Positions 15,131 through 23,530 of a DNA stretch of 29,535 nucleotides are shown one piece after another. The position numbers were made by a program, and so were the translations under genes. The DNA is from Methanoregula sp. UBA247 (GTDB lineage: Archaea; Halobacteriota; Methanomicrobia; Methanomicrobiales; Methanospirillaceae), in NCBI GenBank assembly GCA_002495055.1, contig DADR01000011.1:1-29535 (forward strand), written 5' to 3'. Numbering within the stretch: the stretch's first letter is position 1; each line of letters starts with the position of its first letter. The notes beneath the pieces are model-generated. The model had not been told where the DNA came from. It was given only the letters and a program-made list of their open reading frames with translations, and did no database searches.

Positions 15131-17773
15131 ATGAATGAGACCGGGCTTTTTACCATCAAAGATTTGATTTTTAACGGAAATCAGGATCCAGAGCACAATG
15201 CGATTGAATCCCCCGGTTACCAGCCACTTACCTACCGCGAGCTCAAAAATCAGGTTCTCTTTGTGGTAAAAACATTGAACGCAATGGGGTATCACCGGAA
15301 TGACAGGATTGCCGTCATCACGCCTGCAGGCCCGGAAACCGCTGTTGCTATTATTTCAGTAATGTCAGGATTTACCGCTGTCCCGCTGAATCCCCAGTAC
15401 AAGGAGCAGGAATACCGGAATTATTTCTCGCAGCTCAGGGTAAAAGCTGTCCTTGTGCAAAAAAATACCAGCCCGGATGCCGTAAAGGCGGCACATTCCC
15501 TGAACCTGCACATCATTGAGTTCATCCCCATCCCTGGCAAAGCAGGAAAATTCGCGCTGGAACCCCCGGGGTCAGGACATATTTCAGAACCTGAATTTGC
15601 TCTCCCGACAGATATTTCCCATGTATTTTTTACCTCGGGAACTACCTCCCGGCCAAAAATCGTTCCGCTCTTACAGAAACAGACCTCTTCCATCCAGCAA
15701 CTCCATCGCAGGACATTAGGGATTCAAAAAACGGACCGGTGCCTTCACATTGTGCCGTATTATCACGGCATGGGTATCGGACCCCCTCTGTTGAGCGTAT
15801 TACTCGCAGGGGGAACGGTAATCTGTACACGGGAATTCATACCTTCGGATTTTCCGCTCCTGCTCAAAGAATTCCGGCCAACCTACTATTCAGCCGGGCC
15901 GGCACTCCACCAGGGAATCCTTCGTGAAATCAAGAAGTTACCTCAGGATGAACTGAAAAATAACTCACTCCGGTTTATCCGTTCAGGTTCCGCAGCTCTC
16001 CCTCCCCATGCCCGCCAGGAGCTGGAGGCATTACTGGGAGTTGTGATGACCGAAGCATTTGCCATGACGGAAGCCGGGGAAATATCTGTCAATATACCCC
16101 CAAAAGCCGGATCTGTCGGCATTCCGGTAATTGAGCACCTGAAGATCGTGGACGCGGACGGGAAGGTCCTCAAAACCCATGAACAGGGAGAAATTATGGT
16201 GAAAGGAGATACCGTTTTTGCCGGATATGAAGATAATCCTGATGAAAACAAGGCTGCCTTCATCGACGGGTGGTTCAGGACCGGTGATATGGGGTATCTC
16301 GATGAGGAGGGGTATCTATTCTATGCCGGTCGTAAAAAAGAACTGATCAATAAGGGAGGGGAGAAGATCTCTCCGGCCGAGATTGACCAGGTCCTGATGA
16401 CCCACCCCTCGGTAAAACAGGCGATGGCATTCCGGATCAATGATCCGGTTCTTGGCGAGGATATTGCCGCTATGGTTGTTGTGGAAAATCAGGACATTAC
16501 CAAAGAAGACCTCCACCGGTATCTGATTGACCGGCTGATCCAGTTTAAAATGCCAAAAAAGATCTTTTTTGTCGATGAGATCCCCAAAGGACCTACCGGC
16601 AAACTGCTGAGGTACGTGGGCACGGAACGGTATCATGATGGTTCACTTGAATCACTCGAGGTACCTGAACATACCGGCGATACGCTTCCCCCGGAATTAT
16701 CCCTGAACCAGGAAAGAATTGTTCAGCTCTGGAAAGATATTCTCGATATTGAAACGCCGCTTCCGGATGATGATTTTTTCCAGTCAGGAGGAAATTCGCT
16801 TACCGCGATTGAACTTCTTATTAAGATCCAGAGGAATTTTCACATAAATTTCCCCCCTGATACGATCTACCGGTATCCAACGGTGCGGCAACAGGCACAG
16901 ATAATTGCCAGAAAAACCGGTACCAGTGCATACCACAAGCTCATCGTTCCTCTTCGTGAGGGGGGCACGCTGCCCCCGCTGTTTTGTCTTCATTCGATTG
17001 GCGGGTGGATAGGGACCTATCAGAATATTTTACAGTTTTTTACCCAGGACAGACCGGTTTTCGGTATCCGGGCAAAAGGACTGGAGCCCGGTGAAAAACC
17101 ATCCCTGACGGTGGATGAAGCTGTCCGGGACTATACCGATGCAATAAAATCAGTCCAGAAAGAGGGTCCTTACTACCTGCTGGGATATTCGGCAGGGGCA
17201 ATCTATGCTTTTGAACTTGCCTGCCAGTTACAAAGCAGGGGTGGATCGGTGATTTTCCTGGGAAATATTGATCAATCTGTGTCCCGCCAAAGGTTGCCTG
17301 ATACCGTACATAATCCCCCAACCGGAAGAAATCGCCGGGATTCTCTCTTGAAGAAAGGTTTCCGGGTTTATCATTTTTTGAACAACCGGCTGAAAACAAA
17401 TCCTGACGGAAAATTCCATGCATTATGTATGAAAGGAAAAAAAGCCTTTTCTGAGCGGGTGTTGCACATGCCCCAGCCTCAACCTTACCAGGACTGGATC
17501 GAAACATATCCCGAGGAACAGCAGAGGCTGATAAAAATACACAGGAAGGCTCTGGCGGATTTCCAGCCAGGTTCCTTTTTGGGAAATCTCACCCTGTTTT
17601 CTACGGGGCCTGATGTGAAATTGTATCCCGGTGATGTGACACGGGGCTGGAAGGAGTTCATAACGGGAAAAACCCTGGTCATCGATATTCCCGGTGACCA
17701 CGACAACCTGTATCTGGACCCTCATGCATCCGTGGTTGCACAAAAAATTGAGGAGTCACTTCTGCAAGGTTGA
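15131..17773 (+). CDS. NRPS-like A-T-TE protein 1: acyl-adenylating ligase, carrier, thioesterase
   Basis: An 880-residue three-domain enzyme. The adenylation domain (about 10-510) carries TSGTTSRPK (168-176), AMTEAGE, GWFRTGDMGYLD, GRKKELINKGGEKISP and the A10 lysine Lys491 (PTGK); its style is that of oxalate-CoA/Pcs60-type ligases, not classic amino-acid modules. The carrier domain (about 530-600) has the phosphopantetheine serine Ser556 in GGNSL. The type I thioesterase (about 625-878) has the triad Ser687 (GYSAG), Asp714 (27 residues later, as in EntF) and His857 (PGDHDN). It should adenylate an acid, load it on its own carrier and release it by hydrolysis, transfer or dimerisation. The substrate is unknown. 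A close paralogue follows. It is probably cytosolic; no signal or membrane segment is seen. Confidence 0.9.
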   Translation: MNETGLFTIKDLIFNGNQDPEHNAIESPGYQPLTYRELKNQVLFVVKTLNAMGYHRNDRIAVITPAGPETAVAIISVMSGFTAVPLNPQYKEQEYRNYFSQLRVKAVLVQKNTSPDAVKAAHSLNLHIIEFIPIPGKAGKFALEPPGSGHISEPEFALPTDISHVFFTSGTTSRPKIVPLLQKQTSSIQQLHRRTLGIQKTDRCLHIVPYYHGMGIGPPLLSVLLAGGTVICTREFIPSDFPLLLKEFRPTYYSAGPALHQGILREIKKLPQDELKNNSLRFIRSGSAALPPHARQELEALLGVVMTEAFAMTEAGEISVNIPPKAGSVGIPVIEHLKIVDADGKVLKTHEQGEIMVKGDTVFAGYEDNPDENKAAFIDGWFRTGDMGYLDEEGYLFYAGRKKELINKGGEKISPAEIDQVLMTHPSVKQAMAFRINDPVLGEDIAAMVVVENQDITKEDLHRYLIDRLIQFKMPKKIFFVDEIPKGPTGKLLRYVGTERYHDGSLESLEVPEHTGDTLPPELSLNQERIVQLWKDILDIETPLPDDDFFQSGGNSLTAIELLIKIQRNFHINFPPDTIYRYPTVRQQAQIIARKTGTSAYHKLIVPLREGGTLPPLFCLHSIGGWIGTYQNILQFFTQDRPVFGIRAKGLEPGEKPSLTVDEAVRDYTDAIKSVQKEGPYYLLGYSAGAIYAFELACQLQSRGGSVIFLGNIDQSVSRQRLPDTVHNPPTGRNRRDSLLKKGFRVYHFLNNRLKTNPDGKFHALCMKGKKAFSERVLHMPQPQPYQDWIETYPEEQQRLIKIHRKALADFQPGSFLGNLTLFSTGPDVKLYPGDVTRGWKEFITGKTLVIDIPGDHDNLYLDPHASVVAQKIEESLLQG

Positions 17774-17815
17774 TACTCACTGACGGGTTTGCGTACTGCC
17801 ACGAGAAAGAATGGC

Positions 17816-17856
17816 ACTCTTAACGCAGAAGAGTCAGTTTCCCTCATTTTTTTTTT
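17816..17856 (+). terminator. terminator after A-T-TE gene 1
   Basis: A perfect 6-bp hairpin, ACTCTT (17816-17821) with AAGAGT (17829-17834), is followed by ten T (17847-17856). The rest of the 17774-18095 gap has no gene. It implies the two A-T-TE genes are separate transcripts. Confidence 0.6.
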
Positions 17857-18060
17857 GGTAGCGTTCTCTGAAGTGGATTTGTTGCTCAGGATTTACCCTG
17901 GTACACGCATCCGGGTTTTACCAGGTCTTATTTCCGGCCTTAAAGTACGGAATAAATCCTCCTTCGGACCGCGTCTTTTGGGTGAAACAGGCGGTGCGTC
18001 ACGCTCTGGTCTTTCCCTGGGCACTTTTTATCGTATCCGGCTTTTTCTTAAAAACAAAGG

Positions 18061-18068
18061 TATAAGAG
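18061..18068 (+). promoter_or_regulatory. TATA box of the second A-T-TE gene
   Basis: TATAAGAG, preceded by purine-rich AAAGG, lies 28 bases before ATG 18096. The predicted start near 18089 gives a leader of only about 7 bases, and no ribosome site is present. Confidence 0.5.
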
Positions 18069-18095
18069 TAAAATCGTCCTTTTTTCTTAGACCAG

Positions 18096-20765
18096 ATGAT
18101 GGAGAAAACCCAACCCCTGACAATCAGCGATTTGATCCTTTCAGGAAACCAGGATCCTGACCGTCCCGCAATAGAATCTCCGGGTTACCGGCCCCTTACG
18201 CACCGGGAGCTGAAAAACCAGGTTATCCTGGTTGTAAAAACGTTAAATGCAAAGGGTTTTGGCCGGAATGACAGGATTGCAGTAATAATGCCCGCCGGTC
18301 CTGAAACAGCGGTGCTGGGTATCGCAATCATGGCAGGTTTTACCCATACACCCCTTAATCCCCAGTACAGGGAACCTGAATTCCAGGTGATTCTTCCACG
18401 GCTGAACGTTAAGGCAATTGTTGTCAGAAAAGACCATGAAACGGCGGCACGGACGGTGGCATTATCCTTAAATATTTCCGTAATTGAGATAACGCCTTCA
18501 ACCGACCAGGCAGGTAGTTTCAGGATAAACGACACCATACCCCAGGAAGGAGGAGAACTCCGGTTTGCTCAAAGCGAAGATATTGCCATTGTGATGCAGA
18601 CCTCAGGGACGACTTCGCTTCCAAAGATTGTACCACTGACCCAGAAACAGGTCTGTAAATCGGTTGTCACTCTGAATTCATGGCAACCTCATACAAATAA
18701 AGATAAAAGTCTCCATATCGTCCCTCATTTTCATCTTCTCGGGGTTATCGGAACCTTACTTTTACCCCTGGCAGGTGGGGGGTCGGTTATCTGTATCAGG
18801 GATTTTATTCCTTCGGATTTTCCTTCTTATCTGAAAAACCATCGCCCTACTTTTTATGCTGCCGGACCTGCACATCATCAGGCCATCCTGCATGAACTCA
18901 AAAACCTTCCCCCCCATGAACTGAAAAATAATTCGCTACGGTATATCAGATCAATTTCCGCGCCACTCCCTGGTTATATCCGCAGGGAAATCGAGACATT
19001 GCTCGGGGTCCCCGTAATTGAGAGTTATGCCATGACGGAATCTCCCAATATAACGCTCAATATGCCCGTAAAAGAGGGATCTGTCGGTATTCCGATAATT
19101 GAGTCACTTGTTATTCTGGATGAGCACAATACCCAAAAAGGGGCTTTTGATACCGGTGAGGTTGCCATCCGGGGAGATGTTGTATTCAGCGGCTATGAAA
19201 ATGCTCCCTCTGAAAATGCAACTGCATTCATAGACGGGTGGTTCCGGACCGGGGACATGGGATACCTCGATGATGAGGGATATCTCTACCTCACCGGCCG
19301 CAAAAAAGAACTGATCAATAAAGGTGGAGAGAAGATATCTCCGGCAGAGATTGACCAGGTCCTGATGACCCATCCCGCAGTACAAGAGGCAATGGCGTTC
19401 CGTATCGATGACACGGTCCTTGGCGAGGATATTGCAGCGATGGTCGTTGTGGAAAATAAAAAAACCGGTGAAGACGAGTTGCGAAGATACCTTCTTGACC
19501 GTCTTATCCCGTTTAAAGTGCCCCGCAGGATTTATATCGTGGATGAAATCCCCCGGAGCCCGACCGGGAAAGTCCAGCGGTTTGTTGGTACCGAACGGTA
19601 CACTACCGGGACCTTAAACGATGCTGAGGCTCCCGGATTACTCCCTGATCCTGGTATCCAGGATTTATCCCGAAACCAGGAAATAATCCTGCAGATCTGG
19701 AAAGAAATTCTGGATATACCCTCTGGTGTGTCACCCGATGATGATTTTTTCCGGTGCGGAGGAAATTCACTGGCAGCGATTGAACTCCTCATTAAAATCC
19801 AGAGAACGTTTCACATTACCATACCTCCGGATACGATCTACGTTTACCCGTCGATCCGACAACAGGCGCTCATGGTAGCCCAAAAAACCGGAAACAGTAT
19901 ACAATACCACCCGCTTATTGTCCCTATCCGTGGGGGAGGCACACTACCACCCCTGTTTTGCATTCACTCGATTGGGGGCTGGATAGGAACCTATCAGAAT
20001 ATTTTTAAATATTTCAACCAGGACCGGCCCGTGTTCGGGATTCGTGCATACGGACTGGAGCCCGGTGAACAACCATCATTGACCATTGAAGAAGCGGTCA
20101 GGGACTATGCAGATGCCATAAAAACAGTCCAGAAAGCAGGTCCGTACTACCTGCTGGGATATTCTGCAGGTGCCATCTATGCCTTTGAACTGGCCTGCCA
20201 GTTGCAGGGCAGGGGAGAATCGGTTCTCTTTTTAGGAAATGTCGATCAATCTGTACCAGCACCCCGGATGAGATTGCTCCGTAGGATTTCGAACCTTGTC
20301 CCCACCAGGAGAGGTTCAAAGGCACTCATGGCACGTGGCCTCCGTGTTCACCGTTTTCTCAGCAACCATCTGAAAACAAAGCCTGACCGTGGACTGTTTT
20401 CACTTCTAATAAAAGGGACACGAGCCTTTTCTTATGGAGTATTTTATTTTTCCCGGCCCGAACCTCTGCCGGATTGGATCTCAGCCTACCCTGAGAAACA
20501 ACAATCGCTGATAAGAACCCTGAGAACAGCTCTTTGGAATTACCAGCCCCGTACATTTTCCGGAGATCTCATCCTCTTTTCCACCCGGCCGGATGTGAGA
20601 TCGTATCCCGATGACCTGACAAGAGGGTGGAATGCGTTCGTAACAGGTAAAACCACAATCATCGGTATCCCCGGTGATCATGACACCCTGTATGAAGAGC
20701 CTTTTGCCCACGTGGTTGCTCAAAAAATTGAGGAATCACTTGAGCGACCGGATGCTCAGGGATAA
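18096..20765 (+). CDS. NRPS-like A-T-TE protein 2: acyl-adenylating ligase, carrier, thioesterase
   Basis: An 889-residue paralogue of the preceding protein, colinear over its whole length. Adenylation: TSGTTSLPK (169-177), AMTESPN, the shared GRKKELINKGGEKISP, and Lys492 in PTGK. Carrier: Ser558 in GGNSL. Thioesterase: Ser690 (GYSAG), Asp717, His862 (PGDHDT). All three sites are intact, so both copies look active. Similarity is strongest at the N-terminus, the A8 hinge region and the thioesterase core. Substrate-pocket segments differ: HIVPHFHLLG against HIVPYYHGMG, SISAPLPG against SGSAALPP, MTESPNIT against MTEAGEIS. The two probably load different acids. ATG 18099 is an alternative start. 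It has its own promoter. No tailoring, export or phosphopantetheinyl transferase gene is nearby. Confidence 0.9.
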   Translation: MMEKTQPLTISDLILSGNQDPDRPAIESPGYRPLTHRELKNQVILVVKTLNAKGFGRNDRIAVIMPAGPETAVLGIAIMAGFTHTPLNPQYREPEFQVILPRLNVKAIVVRKDHETAARTVALSLNISVIEITPSTDQAGSFRINDTIPQEGGELRFAQSEDIAIVMQTSGTTSLPKIVPLTQKQVCKSVVTLNSWQPHTNKDKSLHIVPHFHLLGVIGTLLLPLAGGGSVICIRDFIPSDFPSYLKNHRPTFYAAGPAHHQAILHELKNLPPHELKNNSLRYIRSISAPLPGYIRREIETLLGVPVIESYAMTESPNITLNMPVKEGSVGIPIIESLVILDEHNTQKGAFDTGEVAIRGDVVFSGYENAPSENATAFIDGWFRTGDMGYLDDEGYLYLTGRKKELINKGGEKISPAEIDQVLMTHPAVQEAMAFRIDDTVLGEDIAAMVVVENKKTGEDELRRYLLDRLIPFKVPRRIYIVDEIPRSPTGKVQRFVGTERYTTGTLNDAEAPGLLPDPGIQDLSRNQEIILQIWKEILDIPSGVSPDDDFFRCGGNSLAAIELLIKIQRTFHITIPPDTIYVYPSIRQQALMVAQKTGNSIQYHPLIVPIRGGGTLPPLFCIHSIGGWIGTYQNIFKYFNQDRPVFGIRAYGLEPGEQPSLTIEEAVRDYADAIKTVQKAGPYYLLGYSAGAIYAFELACQLQGRGESVLFLGNVDQSVPAPRMRLLRRISNLVPTRRGSKALMARGLRVHRFLSNHLKTKPDRGLFSLLIKGTRAFSYGVFYFSRPEPLPDWISAYPEKQQSLIRTLRTALWNYQPRTFSGDLILFSTRPDVRSYPDDLTRGWNAFVTGKTTIIGIPGDHDTLYEEPFAHVVAQKIEESLERPDAQG

Positions 20766-21153
20766 TTTTTTTGGGGACAAAGGAATTCAATGCTTTGAGG
20801 CAGTACCTGTCCGGTTGATATCGTACCCGGAGTAGCTACCCCTGGGGGAATGAAACCCTTATTTCGCATTCTGGTTCTGGTATGACCTTTTGCCACCGTG
20901 AACTACAATGCGAGGGTGATGCAGTACCTCTTTTTTTTACGAGTATCACCATCCGGGAGCCTCCCCGTGACAATACTGGTAAGCCCCCCGATCGTTCAAG
21001 AGTACATCGGACTTTTTTTAAAGAGCATCTCTTTACCCTGTCTTTGTGGGTATCGTATCATCACCGGCTGGATGCTTTTTTAATAAGCAGGTCCGGCATC
21101 TGGTCATGGCACCGGTTTATTGGCAAGCAAAACCAAGTACCTGATGATACACC
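20766..21153 (+). other. intergenic stretch; oligo-T terminator then no gene
   Basis: A run of seven T begins two bases after the stop of A-T-TE gene 2 (20767-20773) and probably ends its transcript. Frames at 20882-21157 and 20898-21083 have no convincing start and poor composition. TTTTTTAATAAG near 21074-21085 is the only TATA-like sequence before the next gene. Confidence 0.45.
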
Positions 21154-21840
21154 ATGAAGTGGAATGACTGGGTGCATGTGACCAAACTCGATCCTGACAA
21201 ACAGCTGAAACCCGGCGATATCGATGCGATTGCAGCGAGTGGCACGGACGCACTGATGTTATCGGGAACCCTCAACGTGACGAAGGAGAACCTTGCAGCG
21301 CTCCAGAAGCAGGTGAAAGCGTACGATCTTCCTCTCGTCATGGAACCCTCGGGACCCGAAGCGGTGCTGATGCAGGGGATTGATTATGTTTTTGTACCCA
21401 GTGTGCTGAATTCTGCAGATGTCCAGTGGATTGTGGGCAAGCATAAAACCTGGGTCCAGGTCCAGAAGGGAAAAATACCGTGGGAATACATCGTGCCGGA
21501 AGCATATATCGTCCTTAACCCGGACTCCTCGGTCGGAAAACTGACAAAAGCCATCTGCACCTTAAAACCCGAAGAGGTGGCAGCATATTCGGCTGTTGCT
21601 GATCATTACTTCCACTTCCCGATCGTGTATATTGAATACAGCGGGACCTTTGGCGATCCGAACGTGGTGAAAGCTGCCTCGGATGCCCTGGACAAGTCTC
21701 TCCTCTATTACGGTGGCGGGATCAATTCTGCAGAAAAAGCAGCGCAGATGGCGAAGTATGCGGACACGATTGTCGTGGGCAACGCGGTATACGACCAGGG
21801 TGCCGCTATCCTGAAAGCGACCGTTGACGCCATCCAGTAA
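21154..21840 (+). CDS. geranylgeranylglyceryl phosphate synthase
   Basis: A 228-residue TIM-barrel prenyltransferase of the PcrB/GGGPS family. It joins geranylgeranyl diphosphate to sn-glycerol-1-phosphate, the first ether bond of archaeal membrane lipids. Family motifs are TKLDPDK (10-16), GTDALMLSGT, MEPSGPEAV, AYIVLNPDSSVGKLT, YIEYSGTFGDP and YYGGGINSAEKA, then VVGNAVY near the C-terminus for phosphate binding. Length is normal for the shorter archaeal group. No clear Shine-Dalgarno sequence precedes ATG. The trmJ-like gene follows after 7 bases, so the two are likely cotranscribed. Confidence 0.95.
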   Translation: MKWNDWVHVTKLDPDKQLKPGDIDAIAASGTDALMLSGTLNVTKENLAALQKQVKAYDLPLVMEPSGPEAVLMQGIDYVFVPSVLNSADVQWIVGKHKTWVQVQKGKIPWEYIVPEAYIVLNPDSSVGKLTKAICTLKPEEVAAYSAVADHYFHFPIVYIEYSGTFGDPNVVKAASDALDKSLLYYGGGINSAEKAAQMAKYADTIVVGNAVYDQGAAILKATVDAIQ

Positions 21841-21847
21841 TTTTTAT

Positions 21848-22609
21848 ATGCCCGAGATTGATATCGTGCTCGTTGCCCCTCTCTATGAGGGTAACGTGGG
21901 ATTTGCCGCCCGGGTGATGAAGAACTTCGGCTTTTCCCGCCTTGTCCTGATCGATCCCTGTAAGCTGGGCAATGAAGCAGACGGGCGTGCATCCCATGCT
22001 TATGATGTGCTTCACCATGCAGAGGTCTGTACTATCGAGGACGTGTTTGCCCGGAGCACCCTTGTCATTGCCACGACAGGCCTGGTGAGCAAATCCGTCT
22101 GCCACTCGATGAGGATGCCGTTTTATTCGCCAAAAGAGCTCCGGGAGCGGATACAGGACGCAGACGGGCGCATCTCAATTTTGTTCGGGCGCGAGAACTG
22201 GGGGCTTAACAACGAAGAGGTCAGGCGCAGTGATATGATCTGCACCATCCCGGCGTCAGCAGAGTACCCGATCCTCAACCTCTCGCATGCGGTCGGGATT
22301 GTCTGTTACGAACTCTCAAACCTTCCCCTTCCCAGCATTGCCGTGGCATCCCCGCAGGATATGAGCTACCTGTACCGCCACATAGACCGGTACCTGGATG
22401 CCATCGGTCACCCGGCGTTCAAACGCGCAAATACCCTGATCCTTATCCGCAGGGTCCTCGGGCGGGCACAGCTGACCGTCCGCGAGGCGAGCATCCTGCA
22501 CGGGTTGTTACGTCGCAGTGAGTGGCATATCGACCCGGCACTGCTGGACCGTAATAAACAACCAGAGGGGCCAGACCATGATACGAACAGCACAGAAAAA
22601 ACCGATTAA
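21848..22609 (+). CDS. trmJ: tRNA (cytidine/uridine-2'-O-)-methyltransferase, TrmJ-type SPOUT
   Basis: A 253-residue SPOUT-class RNA 2'-O-methyltransferase. The N-terminal region has VLVAPLYEGNVGFAARVMKNFGF, here as PLYEGNVGFAARVMKNFGF, the TrmH/TrmJ motif 1 with the key Asn and Arg. ILFGRENWGLNNEE is motif 2, and the knotted SAM site ends with ILNLSHAVGIVCYEL (motif 3). The C-terminal 70 residues are the helical TrmJ extension. Known archaeal TrmJ methylates position 32 of tRNA. ATG 21848 is preferred over TTG 21824, which lies inside the GGGP synthase gene and adds non-conserved residues. No ribosome site is evident. Confidence 0.93.
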   Translation: MPEIDIVLVAPLYEGNVGFAARVMKNFGFSRLVLIDPCKLGNEADGRASHAYDVLHHAEVCTIEDVFARSTLVIATTGLVSKSVCHSMRMPFYSPKELRERIQDADGRISILFGRENWGLNNEEVRRSDMICTIPASAEYPILNLSHAVGIVCYELSNLPLPSIAVASPQDMSYLYRHIDRYLDAIGHPAFKRANTLILIRRVLGRAQLTVREASILHGLLRRSEWHIDPALLDRNKQPEGPDHDTNSTEKTD

Positions 22610-23116
22610 AAAACCCATTCATCATCTCCCCGATGATTAAGTCCCCCGGGAAAGATGACGGTGGAACAAGGTATGAAAACACGATTGACGTGTGACCTTT
22701 TTTAGGACAATCACCTTGTTCCCGTATCCGACACCATCCTTTGCACATTGTCAGCGGCAGGTAATTTCCGCCAGGATGTTAATGACCCATGAAGTTACCG
22801 GGGCCTTAGTAAAGATTTAGTGCAGCAGTAACCTGAGTCGGGAGAGGTGCTGACGCAACCACTCCCAATGTCCCATCAGTTTTTCGTATCGTGAACGTTC
22901 TATGAGCATCACCTCTGTGGATATGGTGAGTTACACGATTGAGTATGATAAAAAGTTGCAAGGCACGAGTGCATGGCAGCGCCCGGAATTTTAAAAAAAA
23001 TCCGCTCCGTTTCGCGATCACGATGGGATGATATGAACCAAAAGAAGGATGTCAACCGTTGACGATCAGGATGGGAATTTTGTTTTTCCCTGACTGATAA
23101 CAAGGGATGATAATAA
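22610..23116. other. intergenic stretch without a gene
   Basis: A small hairpin, ATCATC-tcccc-GATGAT (22621-22637), follows trmJ and might stabilise or end its message. The minus-strand frames at 22806-23103 have no ribosome site and unlike-protein composition. Nothing else is recognised before the inverted-repeat element at 23117. Confidence 0.4.
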
Positions 23117-23328
23117 GGCTCTGTAGAATTCCTTCGATCATCGTATGAAATAAAAAAAAGACAGATGTTTTTAAAGAGGGGGACAAGTGCCTGTCCCCCG
23201 GACCGCCCCTGCGCTCTGCAATAGTGCAGTTATTACCTCTTCGTCAAGTTATCGCATTGGGGGGGGCCAAAGTGGCGGGGGTGAAACCCCCATGAACGTT
23301 TGAGTTTTTTGAACAGTTCTACACAGCC
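23117..23328. mobile_element. diverged MITE, IS6-like ends
   Basis: The left end GGCTCTGTAGAA (23117-23128) and the right end, GGCTGTGTAGAA when read inward (23328-23317), match at 11 of 12 bases. Flanks GATAATAA (23109-23116) and GATAACAA (23329-23336) match at 7 of 8, a decayed 8-bp target duplication. The 212-bp interior has no gene but several hairpins, including GGGGGACA/TGTCCCCC (23178-23199). It shares end sequence with the element at 26551-26695. Confidence 0.65.
23272..23310. repeat. G5/C5 hairpin element, copy 1
   Basis: GTGGCGGGGG-TGAAA-CCCCCA followed by about 13 bases and six T. A matching unit with a different loop lies at 26496-26540. This copy lies within the diverged MITE. 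Confidence 0.55.
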
Positions 23329-23464
23329 GATAACAAGGCGATTTTTCATCTTGTTTTTTTATTTTTACCATCATCATCGCACCGCGCTCCTTGGCAGGAC
23401 CTGAAACATCACTCAACAGTTCATCGATGGATCGATACCGGAAAGGTATCATATACCAAAGAAT

Positions 23465-23507
23465 CAAAAAAAGTGGGTGGTACCTTCCTCCTTTTTTGGA
23501 AGGTACC
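23465..23507 (-). terminator. strong intrinsic terminator of the surface-protein gene
   Basis: A perfect 10-bp stem, GGTACCTTCC (23479-23488) with GGAAGGTACC (23498-23507), has a 9-base loop. On the minus strand it is followed a few bases on by a run of seven T or more (23472-23466). It sits 24 bases after the stop at 23531. Confidence 0.75.
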
Positions 23508-23530
23508 GTGCTCTGTCAGGACCGCCCGGG

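Noticed and set aside
20882..21157. Plus-strand frames before the GGGP synthase gene
   Set aside because: No start signal, and codon and residue use unlike the flanking genes.
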